Shown one piece after another: positions 41,860 to 50,588 of a DNA stretch of 64,000 nucleotides. The first letter of the stretch is position 1, and each line of letters starts with the position of its first letter. Source of the DNA: an uncultured Clostridia bacterium (GTDB lineage: Bacteria; Bacillota; Clostridia; UMGS1883); the NCBI GenBank assembly GCA_934454525.1, contig CAKSFM010000001.1, forward strand, positions 124,001-188,000, written 5' to 3'. The position numbers and the translations under genes were made by a program. A model generated the notes under the pieces. The model was given only the letters and a program-made list of their open reading frames with translations. It was not told the DNA's origin and searched no databases.

Positions 41860-41888
41860 AATATAGCACAAGCTGCTGAAATTTACAA
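41860..41888 (-). promoter_or_regulatory. Promoter of cytidylate-kinase-like gene
   Basis: On the minus strand, TTGTAA (41888-41883) and TATATT (41865-41860) with 17-nt spacing. Confidence 0.65.
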
Positions 41889-41927
41889 GTTTTTTTTGAT
41901 ATGAGGAGAAGAGAATTATATGTTTTG

Positions 41928-44411
41928 TCACTCTGTCTGTGCCGCAAACACGCGGTTTATTCCGAACGGCAGCAGCTCTTCTCCGCTTTCCGAAAACAGA
42001 TTGTGTGCGGAACAGCATATTTCGATTTCCGCCGTGCAGTCTGCGTCAAGTCCGAACAGCTCTGTTCTTGCAGGAGACGAAAAAAACGTTTTTTCACGCC
42101 GCCCGATTCTGATAACCGCCGCGTCAAAGCCGCCCTCAGCCGTAAGCAGGGTTCCGCGCGGAATTTCCGGCGGAAGTCTCAGCACATATGTGAGTTTGCC
42201 GAAGCAGTGCGGCATTGCAGATGAAACATCGCCCGCGTTCAGTTCGCTCCCGGCAATGCCTTTACCGTCCGTATCGAAATCTCCCTCAAGGTATATCGGC
42301 GAAAGACCAGCCGGACTGCCGGAGTCATACCGTGCACCATTCGGATATGCACTGTTTTTTTTGTATTCAAGCGCAAATGTGTTTTTTCCGTTTGAAAGCA
42401 TACCGGCAATTTCAGCGCACCAAAGACCTCTTCCGGCATTTGTGAGCTTAACCTCCCTGCCGTTGAGCAGAACCGCGTCCATGCTTCCGCCGTATTCTAT
42501 GTATGCCGCTATATCTCCGCAGGCGGAAAGGTCAGCTTCAAACGGATATTTCAGCCTAATATGTTCCCCGTTCGGAAGCGCATAAAATTTTTTCCGCAGA
42601 TTATCGATATTGTCGTTCCTGAGCGCTTTTTTCCCGAAGCAGGCATTAACCTCTTTCAGCGGCAGAATGTTTCGGCACACCTCTGCAAGCTCACACGGAA
42701 GTCCGGTACTTTCACGAGCCTTTTTCAGCAGTATACCGTCCGCGGCAAGCGGCGCTTCATCGGCATACATCGTTTTTCCGCAGATAAAAACAGTTATAGC
42801 TCCGGCATCGGCAAACAGCTTCACTTCTCCGCTTTCGGCAGCCGGAAGCAAATAAATCTCTCCGCCGGAAGCATCGGCAAGATGGATATCTCCGCCGTAC
42901 TGCGCTTCAATCTTTCCTCCGTGCGGCGAGAACACAAATGTAAATATTCTTTCCCCGTCCGTTCGGCTCGAAACAAGTGTATCAGTTCCCGAAACGGAAA
43001 TGACTCCGCAATCCGGACTGTAATCCGCTTCGGGAATGAAAAAGTCCGGCAGATCACGCTGCGCAAAGCACGGCACTCCGGGCAGGAGCGCTGTTTTATA
43101 CACATTGCCGCCAACAGAAAGTCCGTCCGCGGTGCAGCAGCCGGGATCAACCATATCCTCGTCTATAATATGAAAATCCGTGCCGCGGTGCAGCAGTTTT
43201 TTTGTTATCTTTTCAATTTCGGCATATGCTTCTTTATATTCGTTTTCCGAAAGACCCCGCAGATACTCTGTCGGGAACACCAGGCACACATCCGCCGTGC
43301 TGCGCGTTTCCGCTTTGATCCGCGCAAGTCTTGCAATATACTCCGACAGCGCATTTTCGCCCAGAAGGCTTAAATGAAAACGGCTGCTTTCATACTTTTC
43401 GCCGTCCGCAAACGAAAACGGAATTCCGTCATACCTGATCTCGTCCGCACCGAGCATAATGCAGAGTGCGGCTGCACTTTTCCGGTCGTTCGCAGCAGCA
43501 AGGCGCTGCGTTTTAATACTGACAGCCGTCCTGATTCCGAATATTTCTCCGCACGATGTCAGCCTTTTAACAGCCGTTAAATCGGGTGCGGAACAATCAA
43601 ACTCAATGCACGGCAGCTCACTCATCCGATAAACGGATTGGTTTTCAAGCAACCTGCCGCCGGGCAAAAGCGAAAAATGCAGTCCGCTCTTTCTGCATTC
43701 CTCAGCATTTTTTTCAATAAATCCGTTTTTTGCGGCGTCGGCTATTTCAGCCAGATATTTTCTGCGGCAGCTGCGCCCGTCCGTACCCTCGAGGAGCATA
43801 CAGGCGGCGTCTTTCCCTGTGGTTCTGCAAAAACTTTCGTATACCTCTCCGCTGTACGGAAGTTTTGCATCAATCCGCGGATTTGATACCATTCCGCTGA
43901 TTTCAATTCCCAAAAATCTGTGACATTCACCGCGCAGAGCGCTGTAGAAATGCTCCGTGAAGCAGTCGGCTGCCTCTCCCGAGCAGATATCCGCGCAATC
44001 GTTCATTTGTGCGGCAATAACAGTGTTTTTGCCGTTTTCGCATATAATATTGTCCGACTTGCGCACACTTCCCGACGGCACTTCTTCAAACCCGGCTGCT
44101 CTGTATTCGGGTACACTCGTTATTTCTCCGCCGCAAAATCCGCTTGACTCTCCGTTATCATCATAAAGCCACAATTCCGTGCCGTAATGCGCACTGCGGC
44201 GCGCCGCAGTGCGCACAAGCTCAAAATAATCGCGGCTCATATATTTGACCGAAAGCCGCATGGTCGGTCTGAGATATATCCGCCCGATTCCTTTTTCCGC
44301 AAATTCTTTAAGCCCCGCATCAATTTCTTCCGCCGTCGGTTCGCCGCAGAGATACCAAACCACAGACGGACGATATTCATTTTTTACGGTTTTAAAATCA
44401 TGCAAATCCAT
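41928..44411 (-). CDS. Large GH106/GH2-like glycosidase (alpha-L-rhamnosidase-like), cytoplasmic
   Basis: 827 residues without signal peptide. The start (RPSVVWYLCGEPTAEEIDAG, then an EKGIGRIYLRP strand and an ELWLYDDNGESSG turn) resembles the barrel opening of GH106-type alpha-L-rhamnosidases, and the C-terminal region has a galactose-binding-like jelly roll (GTLLTAEGGFDAAVIRIGRREKTF). I infer action on imported oligosaccharides or glycosides, as no export signal or transporter is present. Catalytic residues cannot be assigned by eye. It is a single gene with its own promoter, ending close to the kinase promoter. The family call is moderate; a wider group of uncharacterised (alpha/beta)8 hydrolases shares this start. 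Confidence 0.6.
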   Translation of the reverse strand: MDLHDFKTVKNEYRPSVVWYLCGEPTAEEIDAGLKEFAEKGIGRIYLRPTMRLSVKYMSRDYFELVRTAARRSAHYGTELWLYDDNGESSGFCGGEITSVPEYRAAGFEEVPSGSVRKSDNIICENGKNTVIAAQMNDCADICSGEAADCFTEHFYSALRGECHRFLGIEISGMVSNPRIDAKLPYSGEVYESFCRTTGKDAACMLLEGTDGRSCRRKYLAEIADAAKNGFIEKNAEECRKSGLHFSLLPGGRLLENQSVYRMSELPCIEFDCSAPDLTAVKRLTSCGEIFGIRTAVSIKTQRLAAANDRKSAAALCIMLGADEIRYDGIPFSFADGEKYESSRFHLSLLGENALSEYIARLARIKAETRSTADVCLVFPTEYLRGLSENEYKEAYAEIEKITKKLLHRGTDFHIIDEDMVDPGCCTADGLSVGGNVYKTALLPGVPCFAQRDLPDFFIPEADYSPDCGVISVSGTDTLVSSRTDGERIFTFVFSPHGGKIEAQYGGDIHLADASGGEIYLLPAAESGEVKLFADAGAITVFICGKTMYADEAPLAADGILLKKARESTGLPCELAEVCRNILPLKEVNACFGKKALRNDNIDNLRKKFYALPNGEHIRLKYPFEADLSACGDIAAYIEYGGSMDAVLLNGREVKLTNAGRGLWCAEIAGMLSNGKNTFALEYKKNSAYPNGARYDSGSPAGLSPIYLEGDFDTDGKGIAGSELNAGDVSSAMPHCFGKLTYVLRLPPEIPRGTLLTAEGGFDAAVIRIGRREKTFFSSPARTELFGLDADCTAEIEICCSAHNLFSESGEELLPFGINRVFAAQTE

Positions 44412-44470
44412 ACCATCATTCCAATCATATATAAATGTACGCCTTGCACAGCGTTTGTTTTCATTATATA

Positions 44471-44499
44471 AGTATACAGAAAAAACGAAGAAACGTCAA
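44471..44499 (-). promoter_or_regulatory. Promoter of the glycosidase gene
   Basis: On the minus strand, TTGACG (44499-44494) and TATACT (44476-44471), 17-nt spacing, about 60 nt before the ATG. Confidence 0.8.
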
Positions 44500-44589
44500 C
44501 ATAAATTCCGCTTTTCCGGCTGCAGCCATGCTTTTCACCGCCGTTTCATTGCTCCTGCAAATTTTTTTGATTCTTTTTCTAAAAAAAGC

Positions 44590-44618
44590 TTTACAAACCT
44601 GCAAAACTGTGCTATAAT
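44590..44618 (+). promoter_or_regulatory. Promoter of tRNA-fMet
   Basis: TTTACA at 44590-44595 and TATAAT at 44613-44618 with 17-nt spacing, 26 nt before the tRNA. Confidence 0.85.
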
Positions 44619-44643
44619 ATTTCTTGTTCGAAAGAAACGATAT

Positions 44644-44721
<78 letters not shown>

Positions 44722-44725
44722 CGAA

Positions 44726-44773
44726 AAAACCGCTTAACTAAGCCATTTGTGCAAAGTTAAGCGGTTTTCTTTA
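44726..44773 (+). terminator. Intrinsic terminator of the tRNA
   Basis: A 14-bp stem, AAAACCGCTTAACT (44726-44739) with AGTTAAGCGGTTTT (44755-44768), followed by CTTT. It is nearly symmetric. Confidence 0.88.
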
Positions 44774-44897
44774 TGTTCGGAAAACAGGCGAATAATTCAA
44801 CTATAATTCAACTCTATTTTAGAATTATGCTTTTTTAAGAAATATTTCCTATAAGTATATCTCGTTGCAAAAAAGCCGTGTTTTTTCGGCAAAAGCG

Positions 44898-44926
44898 TTG
44901 ACAACACTTATAATAATTGATATAAT
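44898..44926 (+). promoter_or_regulatory. Promoter of the glnA operon
   Basis: TTGACA at 44898-44903 and TATAAT at 44921-44926 with 17-nt spacing; predicted start near 44933. The stretch 44774-44897 before it shows no gene or clear RNA. Confidence 0.88.
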
Positions 44927-44937
44927 ATTGTGCGGAC

Positions 44938-44975
44938 GATGGCGTTCATCCTTGTGAGGCTGAACGCCCTTTTTG
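44938..44975 (+). promoter_or_regulatory. Terminator-like hairpin in the glnA leader (attenuator)
   Basis: GGCGTTCA (44941-44948) pairs with TGAACGCC (44961-44968), with an inner CCT/AGG stem, followed by CTTTTTG, and then the GGAGGAG of glnA. A weaker alternative pairing, GATG (44938-44941) with CATC (44947-44950), would disrupt it. Its place directly before glnA and an ANTAR antiterminator gene suggests regulated readthrough, although only about 8 nt lie between the predicted start site and the hairpin. Confidence 0.7.
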
Positions 44976-44994
44976 AATGGAGGAGATATGTGCC

Positions 44995-46203
44995 ATGTAT
45001 ACGAAAAGCGATGTTCTCGATTACGTTGAAATGGAGGATGTTAAGTTCATCCGCCTTGCATTTTGCGATGTGTTCGGAAAGCAGCGCAATATTTCCGTGC
45101 TCTCGGGCGAGCTTGAGCGCGCGTTTGACGCGGGTATTTCGATTGACGCATCGGCAATCAGGGGTTTTACCGATGAAAAACGTTCCGATCTGCTTCTGCA
45201 CCCCGACCCCTCCACTCTGACAGTTATTCCGTGGCGCCCGACGCATTGCAGAGTTGCGAGAATGTTCTGCGACATTACATATCCCGACGGAACTCCTTAC
45301 GAAAAGGATTCGCGGCAGATACTCCGCTCCGCCGAAAAAGCCGCGGAAAAGCTCGGAATCAAATGCCTTTTCGGTTCGGAGTTTGAATTCTATCTTTTCA
45401 AAACCGATGAATACGGCAATGCCACCGATATTCCGTTTGACAATGCCGGATATATGGACATTGCGCCCGAGGACCGCGGCGAAAACGTCCGCCGCGAAAT
45501 ATGCCTTAATCTTGAAAGCATGGGCATCCGCCCGGAATCTTCGCACCATGAAGAAGGTCCGGGGCAAAATGAGATTGACTTTCGCTTCGCCTCTCCTCTT
45601 GCCGCTGCCGACAACGCTGTAACTTTCCGGTCGGTTGTGGAAACGGCCGCGCTCAGAAACGGGGTCACGGCGTCCTTTATGCCGAAACCGATTAAAGATA
45701 AGCCCGGCAGCGGAATGCACATTAACATTTCCGTAAAGGGAACGGAGGAAAAAGCTGAGGAATTCTTCATGGCAGGCGTTATGAAGCATATCCGTGAGAT
45801 AACGGCTTTTCTCAATCCCTCGAAAAGCTCTTACGACAGGTTCGGCGAGCATAAAGCGCCGAAGTACGTTTCCTGGTCACGCGAAAACCGCTCGCAGCTC
45901 ATACGAATTCCGGCAGCCGACGGCGAATACAGGCGCTTTGAATTGCGCTCACCCGATCCGAGTGCGAATGTCTATCTGGCATATGCGCTGCTTATTCATT
46001 CCGGAATTGACGGAATAAAGAATAAGCTTACGCTTCCGAAGCCGTGCGACACGAATCTTTTCAGCGCGCCGAAAAGCGTGACTGATAAGCTTGAAATGCT
46101 GCCGTGTTCAATTGATGAAGCCGTTAAGCTTGCACTTGAAAGCAGCTTTGTAAGCAGCATAATTCCGAAATCAATAACCGAGTGCATTGCGGAAAACGAG
46201 TGA
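44995..46203 (+). CDS. glnA: Glutamine synthetase, short type I form
   Basis: 402 residues from the ATG at 44995, 9 nt after GGAGGAG (an in-frame ATG at 44977 lies before that site). Makes glutamine from glutamate, ammonia and ATP. It has the Glu cluster EEGPGQNEIDF, GSGMHINIS, the NPSKSSYDRF loop and the Arg-containing region SWSRENRSQLIRIPA. Type I-alpha enzymes in Firmicutes are ~440 residues; here the C-terminal helical segment is shorter and ends at IPKSITECIAENE. It is the first of six closely spaced genes, all about nitrogen use. Regulation probably involves the leader hairpin and the ANTAR protein that follows. Confidence 0.93.
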   Translation: MYTKSDVLDYVEMEDVKFIRLAFCDVFGKQRNISVLSGELERAFDAGISIDASAIRGFTDEKRSDLLLHPDPSTLTVIPWRPTHCRVARMFCDITYPDGTPYEKDSRQILRSAEKAAEKLGIKCLFGSEFEFYLFKTDEYGNATDIPFDNAGYMDIAPEDRGENVRREICLNLESMGIRPESSHHEEGPGQNEIDFRFASPLAAADNAVTFRSVVETAALRNGVTASFMPKPIKDKPGSGMHINISVKGTEEKAEEFFMAGVMKHIREITAFLNPSKSSYDRFGEHKAPKYVSWSRENRSQLIRIPAADGEYRRFELRSPDPSANVYLAYALLIHSGIDGIKNKLTLPKPCDTNLFSAPKSVTDKLEMLPCSIDEAVKLALESSFVSSIIPKSITECIAENE

Positions 46204-46217
46204 GAGGGGTATTGCTT

Positions 46218-46805
46218 ATGATCAGCGAAAGGCATCCCGTAAGCATACTTGTTGTTTCCTCGGCGGCAAAAAGCCGTGATTTTTTCAGCGATACCTTTTC
46301 CGCGGCAAGCTCCGATGAAATATTTTTTGCTCAGAATGCCGGTGAAGCGCGGCGGTTTCTCAGCCGCGAGGCTGTGGACATTGTGCTTATCAACGCACCG
46401 CTGACCGATGACTCGGGGCCGCACCTTGCAATGGACATTGCGCAGGACGCGGAAACGGGCGTTATCCTGCTTGTGAAAAATGAGCTTTACGAACAGGCGG
46501 CGTATCAGGTGGAGGATTACGGAATTTACACCGTTTCAAAACCGACAAGCAGACAGATAATTATTCAGACGGCACGGCTTGTGGCTGCAACCCGTATGCG
46601 GCTGCGGAAATATGAGAAAAAAGCTGCGTCGCTCCAGGCAAAAATGGAGGAAATACGGATTGTAAATCATGCGAAATGGGTTCTTATAAGAAATCTCGGA
46701 CTGTCGGAGGACAGTGCGCATAAAACCATAGAAAAACAAGCGATGAATACCCGCTCCAGCAAGCGCGAGGTTGCGGAGCAGATTATAAAAACATATCAGA
46801 ATTAG
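46218..46805 (+). CDS. ANTAR-domain regulator with degenerate receiver (NitR/NasT-like)
   Basis: 195 residues from the ATG at 46218, after AGAGGGG. The N-terminal ~120 residues follow the receiver fold, but the phosphoacceptor position reads VLINAP (Asn, near residue 58) and the usual early acidic pair is missing, so it should not be phosphorylated. The conserved VSKP Lys is kept. A coiled-coil linker (RLRKYEKKAASLQAKMEEI) precedes a C-terminal ANTAR RNA-binding domain (the AKWVLIRNLGLSEDSAH segment, then REVAEQI). ANTAR proteins bind paired hairpins and prevent termination, and related clostridial proteins next to glnA regulate nitrogen genes. A ligand or partner protein would have to control this one. 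Confidence 0.88.
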   Translation: MISERHPVSILVVSSAAKSRDFFSDTFSAASSDEIFFAQNAGEARRFLSREAVDIVLINAPLTDDSGPHLAMDIAQDAETGVILLVKNELYEQAAYQVEDYGIYTVSKPTSRQIIIQTARLVAATRMRLRKYEKKAASLQAKMEEIRIVNHAKWVLIRNLGLSEDSAHKTIEKQAMNTRSSKREVAEQIIKTYQN

Positions 46806-46817
46806 GGAGTGAACGGA

Positions 46818-48428
46818 ATGACTAAATATATCTTTGTTACAGGCGGTGTTGTATCGGGGCTCGGCAAAGGCATAACGGCAGCGTCACTGGGCAGATTGCT
46901 TAAGGCGCGGGGACTTAAGGTTGCGGCGCAGAAGCTTGACCCCTACATAAATGTTGACCCCGGAACCATGAGTCCGTACCAGCACGGTGAGGTTTATGTT
47001 ACCGAGGACGGCGCGGAAACCGATCTTGATCTCGGCCACTATGAAAGGTTTATTGACGAAAACCTCAACAAGTTTTCAAATCTCACAACAGGAAAGGTAT
47101 ATTCAAACGTTATAAATAAGGAACGCCGCGGAGAATATCTCGGCAGCACCGTTCAGACTATCCCTCACATAACAAATGAAATAAAAGAATTTATATACAA
47201 TGTCGGCAAAAAAAGCGACGCGGATGTTGTTATCACTGAAATCGGCGGCACCACGGGCGACATTGAAAGCCAGCCGTTTCTCGAAGCTATCCGCCAGGTC
47301 GGACACGAGGTCGGCGCGGGAAACGCGGTTTATATCCACGTCACGCTTGTACCATATCTCCGTGCGTCGGGCGAGCACAAATCAAAGCCGACGCAGCACT
47401 CCGTTAAGGAGCTGCAGGGAATGGGAGTAACGCCGAACATCATCGTTCTGCGCTGCGATGAACACATTGAGGATAAAAGCATATTTGAAAAAATTGCTCA
47501 CTTCTGCAATGTTGAACCGGACTGCGTTATAGAAAACGTAACTATTCCGGTATTATACGAAGCTCCTCTCATGCTTGAGGAATCGGGATTTTCCGACATC
47601 GTTTGCCGCAAGCTCAATATTGACTCAAAGCGCGGCGATCTCGGCGAATGGGAAGAGCTTATAAAAAAAATCAACAGCCGCACAAAATCTGTTCGCATTG
47701 CACTTGTCGGAAAATATGTGCAGCTTCACGATGCATATTTGTCGGTTGCCGAAGCGCTGCGCCATGCAGGCTATGAATACGGAACGAAAATTGATATCGA
47801 CTGGATTGATTCCGAAACAATTACGGAAGAAAATTACTGCGATTTACTGTCATCGGCAAACGGCATACTCATTCCCGGCGGTTTCGGCAACCGCGGAATT
47901 GAGGGGAAAATTCTTGCCGCCAAATATGCGCGCGAGAACAAGATTCCGTACCTCGGAATATGTCTCGGAATGCAGATCGCCGTTATAGAATATGCAAGAA
48001 ACGTTCTGAAGCTCAAAGACGCAAACTCGCGCGAGTTTGACGAACTGAGCCGCAACAAGGTTATTGACTTCATGCCCGGACAGAACGATGAGATAGACAA
48101 AGGCGGCACACTCCGTCTCGGAAGCTATCCGTGCCACATTGCAAGCGGCACATTTATGGACGAGTGTTATCACTCGACAATCATTAACGAACGTCACCGT
48201 CACCGCTATGAGTTTAACAACGAATACCGTGATGAGCTGAGCAAGGCAGGACTGATTATCAGCGGAACCTCTCCGGACGGCAGACTGGTGGAAACCGTTG
48301 AAATAGCTGACAGTCCGTTCTTTGTGGGCGTTCAGTTCCACCCCGAATTCAAAAGCCGCCCGAACCGTCCGCATCCGCTTTTTCTCGGACTTATCCGCGC
48401 GGCGCTTGAACATAAAGAAAGCAAGTAA
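46818..48428 (+). CDS. pyrG: CTP synthase
   Basis: 536 residues from the ATG at 46818, after GGGAG. N-terminal synthetase domain (YIFVTGGVVSGLGKGITAAS) and C-terminal class I glutamine amidotransferase with the Cys motif LGICLGMQ near residue 380 and the His-Glu at VQFHPEF. Converts UTP to CTP using glutamine, so it consumes the product of the glnA gene in the same operon. Confidence 0.97.
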   Translation: MTKYIFVTGGVVSGLGKGITAASLGRLLKARGLKVAAQKLDPYINVDPGTMSPYQHGEVYVTEDGAETDLDLGHYERFIDENLNKFSNLTTGKVYSNVINKERRGEYLGSTVQTIPHITNEIKEFIYNVGKKSDADVVITEIGGTTGDIESQPFLEAIRQVGHEVGAGNAVYIHVTLVPYLRASGEHKSKPTQHSVKELQGMGVTPNIIVLRCDEHIEDKSIFEKIAHFCNVEPDCVIENVTIPVLYEAPLMLEESGFSDIVCRKLNIDSKRGDLGEWEELIKKINSRTKSVRIALVGKYVQLHDAYLSVAEALRHAGYEYGTKIDIDWIDSETITEENYCDLLSSANGILIPGGFGNRGIEGKILAAKYARENKIPYLGICLGMQIAVIEYARNVLKLKDANSREFDELSRNKVIDFMPGQNDEIDKGGTLRLGSYPCHIASGTFMDECYHSTIINERHRHRYEFNNEYRDELSKAGLIISGTSPDGRLVETVEIADSPFFVGVQFHPEFKSRPNRPHPLFLGLIRAALEHKESK

Positions 48429-48447
48429 ATTTGAAAGGATGATATAA

Positions 48448-49722
48448 ATGTTAACTGCAATTGTCGGAATAAACTGGGGCGATGAAGGCAAGGGAAGAAT
48501 GGTTGACCTTCTCAGCGAAAAGTATGACGTTGTTGCACGCTATCAGGGCGGCAATAATGCCGGACACACCGTTATAAACGAAAAGGGCAAGTTCGTGCTT
48601 AATCTGCTTCCTTCGGGAATACTGCGCGGCGACACCGTGAATGTTATGGGTCCGGGAATGGTAATTGACCTTGAGCATCTTTTCGGCGAGGTTCAGCGCC
48701 TGCGCGAGGGCGGCATTGATATCACGCCCGACCACCTTAAAATCAGTGACCGCGCAACAATCTGCATGCCTTATCACAAGCTGCTTGACTGCCTTGAGGA
48801 GGATCGCCTGGGCGATGCAAAGTTCGGCTCGACAAGGCGCGGAATTTCTCCCGTGTATTCCGATAAATATATGAAAAAAGCGTTCAGAATGGGCGACCTT
48901 CTCCAGATGGACGAGGTTAAGGCAAAGCTCCCGTCCGTAGTAGAGTGGAAAAATCTGACCGTAAGCGGCGGCTATAAGCATGAACCGATTACGGCGGAAG
49001 CAATGTACGAATGGCTTGAAAAGTACGGACTTCCGTTCAAGGATTATATCTGCGACACAACGCAGTACCTTAAAAAGGCTGATGACGAGGGCAAATCAAT
49101 AATGTTCGAAGCACAGCTCGGCGCTCTGCGCGACATTGATTTCGGCATATATCCCTACACCTCGGCATCATCCACTATTGCCGCATATGCTCCCATCGGC
49201 AGCGGTATTCCGTTTAAAAAGCTCAGTAAAACCATCGGCATTATGAAGGCATATTCCACATGCGTCGGCGAAGGTCCTTTCACCTGCGAACTGTTCGGCG
49301 ATGAAGCAGACAGGCTCAGAGAAGCCGGCGGAGAGTTCGGCGCAGCAACCGGCAGACCGAGAAGAGTCGGCGGTTTTGATATTCCGGCGTCAAAGTACGG
49401 AGTGCTGATGCAGGGTGCTGACGAAATTGCGCTTACAAAGCTCGATGTGCTTTCGTATCTCGATAAAATCCCAGTTTGCGTAAAATATGATGTTGACGGC
49501 GAGCTTACGGACATTTTCCCGTCCGGCGGTGCGCTTAGGAACGCAAAACCCGTTTACGAATATGTTGACGGCTGGAAGTGCGATATCTCCGGCTGCCGCA
49601 CATTTGACGAGCTTCCCGAAAACGCAAAGAAATATATTCTCTATATTCAGAAAATGACCGGCTGCAAAATCAAGTATGTTTCTGTCGGCGCAAAGCGCGA
49701 AGAATATCTTGTAATGGAATAA
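48448..49722 (+). CDS. purA: Adenylosuccinate synthetase
   Basis: 424 residues. GTP-binding GINWGDEGKGRMVD near residue 8 and the GNNAGHTV motif near 38. Joins IMP and aspartate on the way to AMP. AAAGGATG precedes the ATG; it follows pyrG by 19 nt and dapF follows by 14 nt. Confidence 0.97.
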   Translation: MLTAIVGINWGDEGKGRMVDLLSEKYDVVARYQGGNNAGHTVINEKGKFVLNLLPSGILRGDTVNVMGPGMVIDLEHLFGEVQRLREGGIDITPDHLKISDRATICMPYHKLLDCLEEDRLGDAKFGSTRRGISPVYSDKYMKKAFRMGDLLQMDEVKAKLPSVVEWKNLTVSGGYKHEPITAEAMYEWLEKYGLPFKDYICDTTQYLKKADDEGKSIMFEAQLGALRDIDFGIYPYTSASSTIAAYAPIGSGIPFKKLSKTIGIMKAYSTCVGEGPFTCELFGDEADRLREAGGEFGAATGRPRRVGGFDIPASKYGVLMQGADEIALTKLDVLSYLDKIPVCVKYDVDGELTDIFPSGGALRNAKPVYEYVDGWKCDISGCRTFDELPENAKKYILYIQKMTGCKIKYVSVGAKREEYLVME

Positions 49723-49736
49723 GGGGCGGTTTTCCT

Positions 49737-50576
49737 ATGAAGCTGAATTTCACAAAAATGCACGGCTGCGGAAATGATTATATTTATTTTGACTGCTTTG
49801 AGCATATGCCGGAAAATCCCGGTGCACTTTCGGTTAAGCTTTCCGACCGTCATTTCAGCATCGGCGGCGATGGAATTGTACTTATATGTCCGTCCGGCTG
49901 TGCCGATGCAAAGATGCGTATGTTTAATATTGACGGCAGCGAGGGCAAAATGTGCGGCAACGCAATCCGCTGCGTCGGAAAATATTTGCATGATATCCGC
50001 GGCATTGACAAAACAACGCTCACAATCGAAACTCTCAGCGGAATTAAAACGCTTGAGCTGACGGTTAAAGACGGAAAGACAGAATCCGTTTCGGTTAATA
50101 TGGGCGCGCCGATTCTGGAGGGAGAAAAAATCCCGACAACATTTACCGGCGAAACGGTTGTTGCGCAGCCGCTTGAAGTCTGCGGAAAAATCTACAGCGT
50201 GACCTGTGTTTCCATGGGCAATCCGCATTGCATTGTGTTCATGGACAGTGTGCGGCAGCTTCCGCTTGAAAAAATCGGGCCGGAATTTGAAAACAACGGC
50301 GCATTTCCGCAAAGAGTAAACACGGAGTTCGTGCGGGTCATTGATAAAAACACGCTTGAAATGCGCGTTTGGGAGCGCGGCAGCGGCGAAACGCTCGCCT
50401 GCGGAACCGGCGCGTGCGCAAGCGTTGTGGCAGCTGTTTTAAACGGCCTCTGCGACAAAGGCAGCGAGGTTTGCGTTAAGCTTCTCGGCGGCGAGCTTAA
50501 TATCACATATTTTGATGACAGAGTAATAATGCGCGGCGGCGCTGAGGTTTCATTTACGGGCGCCGTTGAAGTGTGA
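49737..50576 (+). CDS. dapF: Diaminopimelate epimerase
   Basis: 279 residues. The two active-site cysteines lie in MCGNAIRC near residue 72 and ACGTGACAS near 222; the start has MHGCGNDYIYFD. Interconverts LL- and meso-DAP, for lysine and peptidoglycan. Downstream of purA and directly before dapL, whose product is its substrate. Confidence 0.97.
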   Translation: MKLNFTKMHGCGNDYIYFDCFEHMPENPGALSVKLSDRHFSIGGDGIVLICPSGCADAKMRMFNIDGSEGKMCGNAIRCVGKYLHDIRGIDKTTLTIETLSGIKTLELTVKDGKTESVSVNMGAPILEGEKIPTTFTGETVVAQPLEVCGKIYSVTCVSMGNPHCIVFMDSVRQLPLEKIGPEFENNGAFPQRVNTEFVRVIDKNTLEMRVWERGSGETLACGTGACASVVAAVLNGLCDKGSEVCVKLLGGELNITYFDDRVIMRGGAEVSFTGAVEV

Positions 50577-50588
50577 GGAGGATGCACA

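Noticed and set aside
44908..45852. Minus-strand frame of 314 codons opposite glnA
   Set aside because: glnA is certain on the plus strand; this is a shadow without family resemblance.
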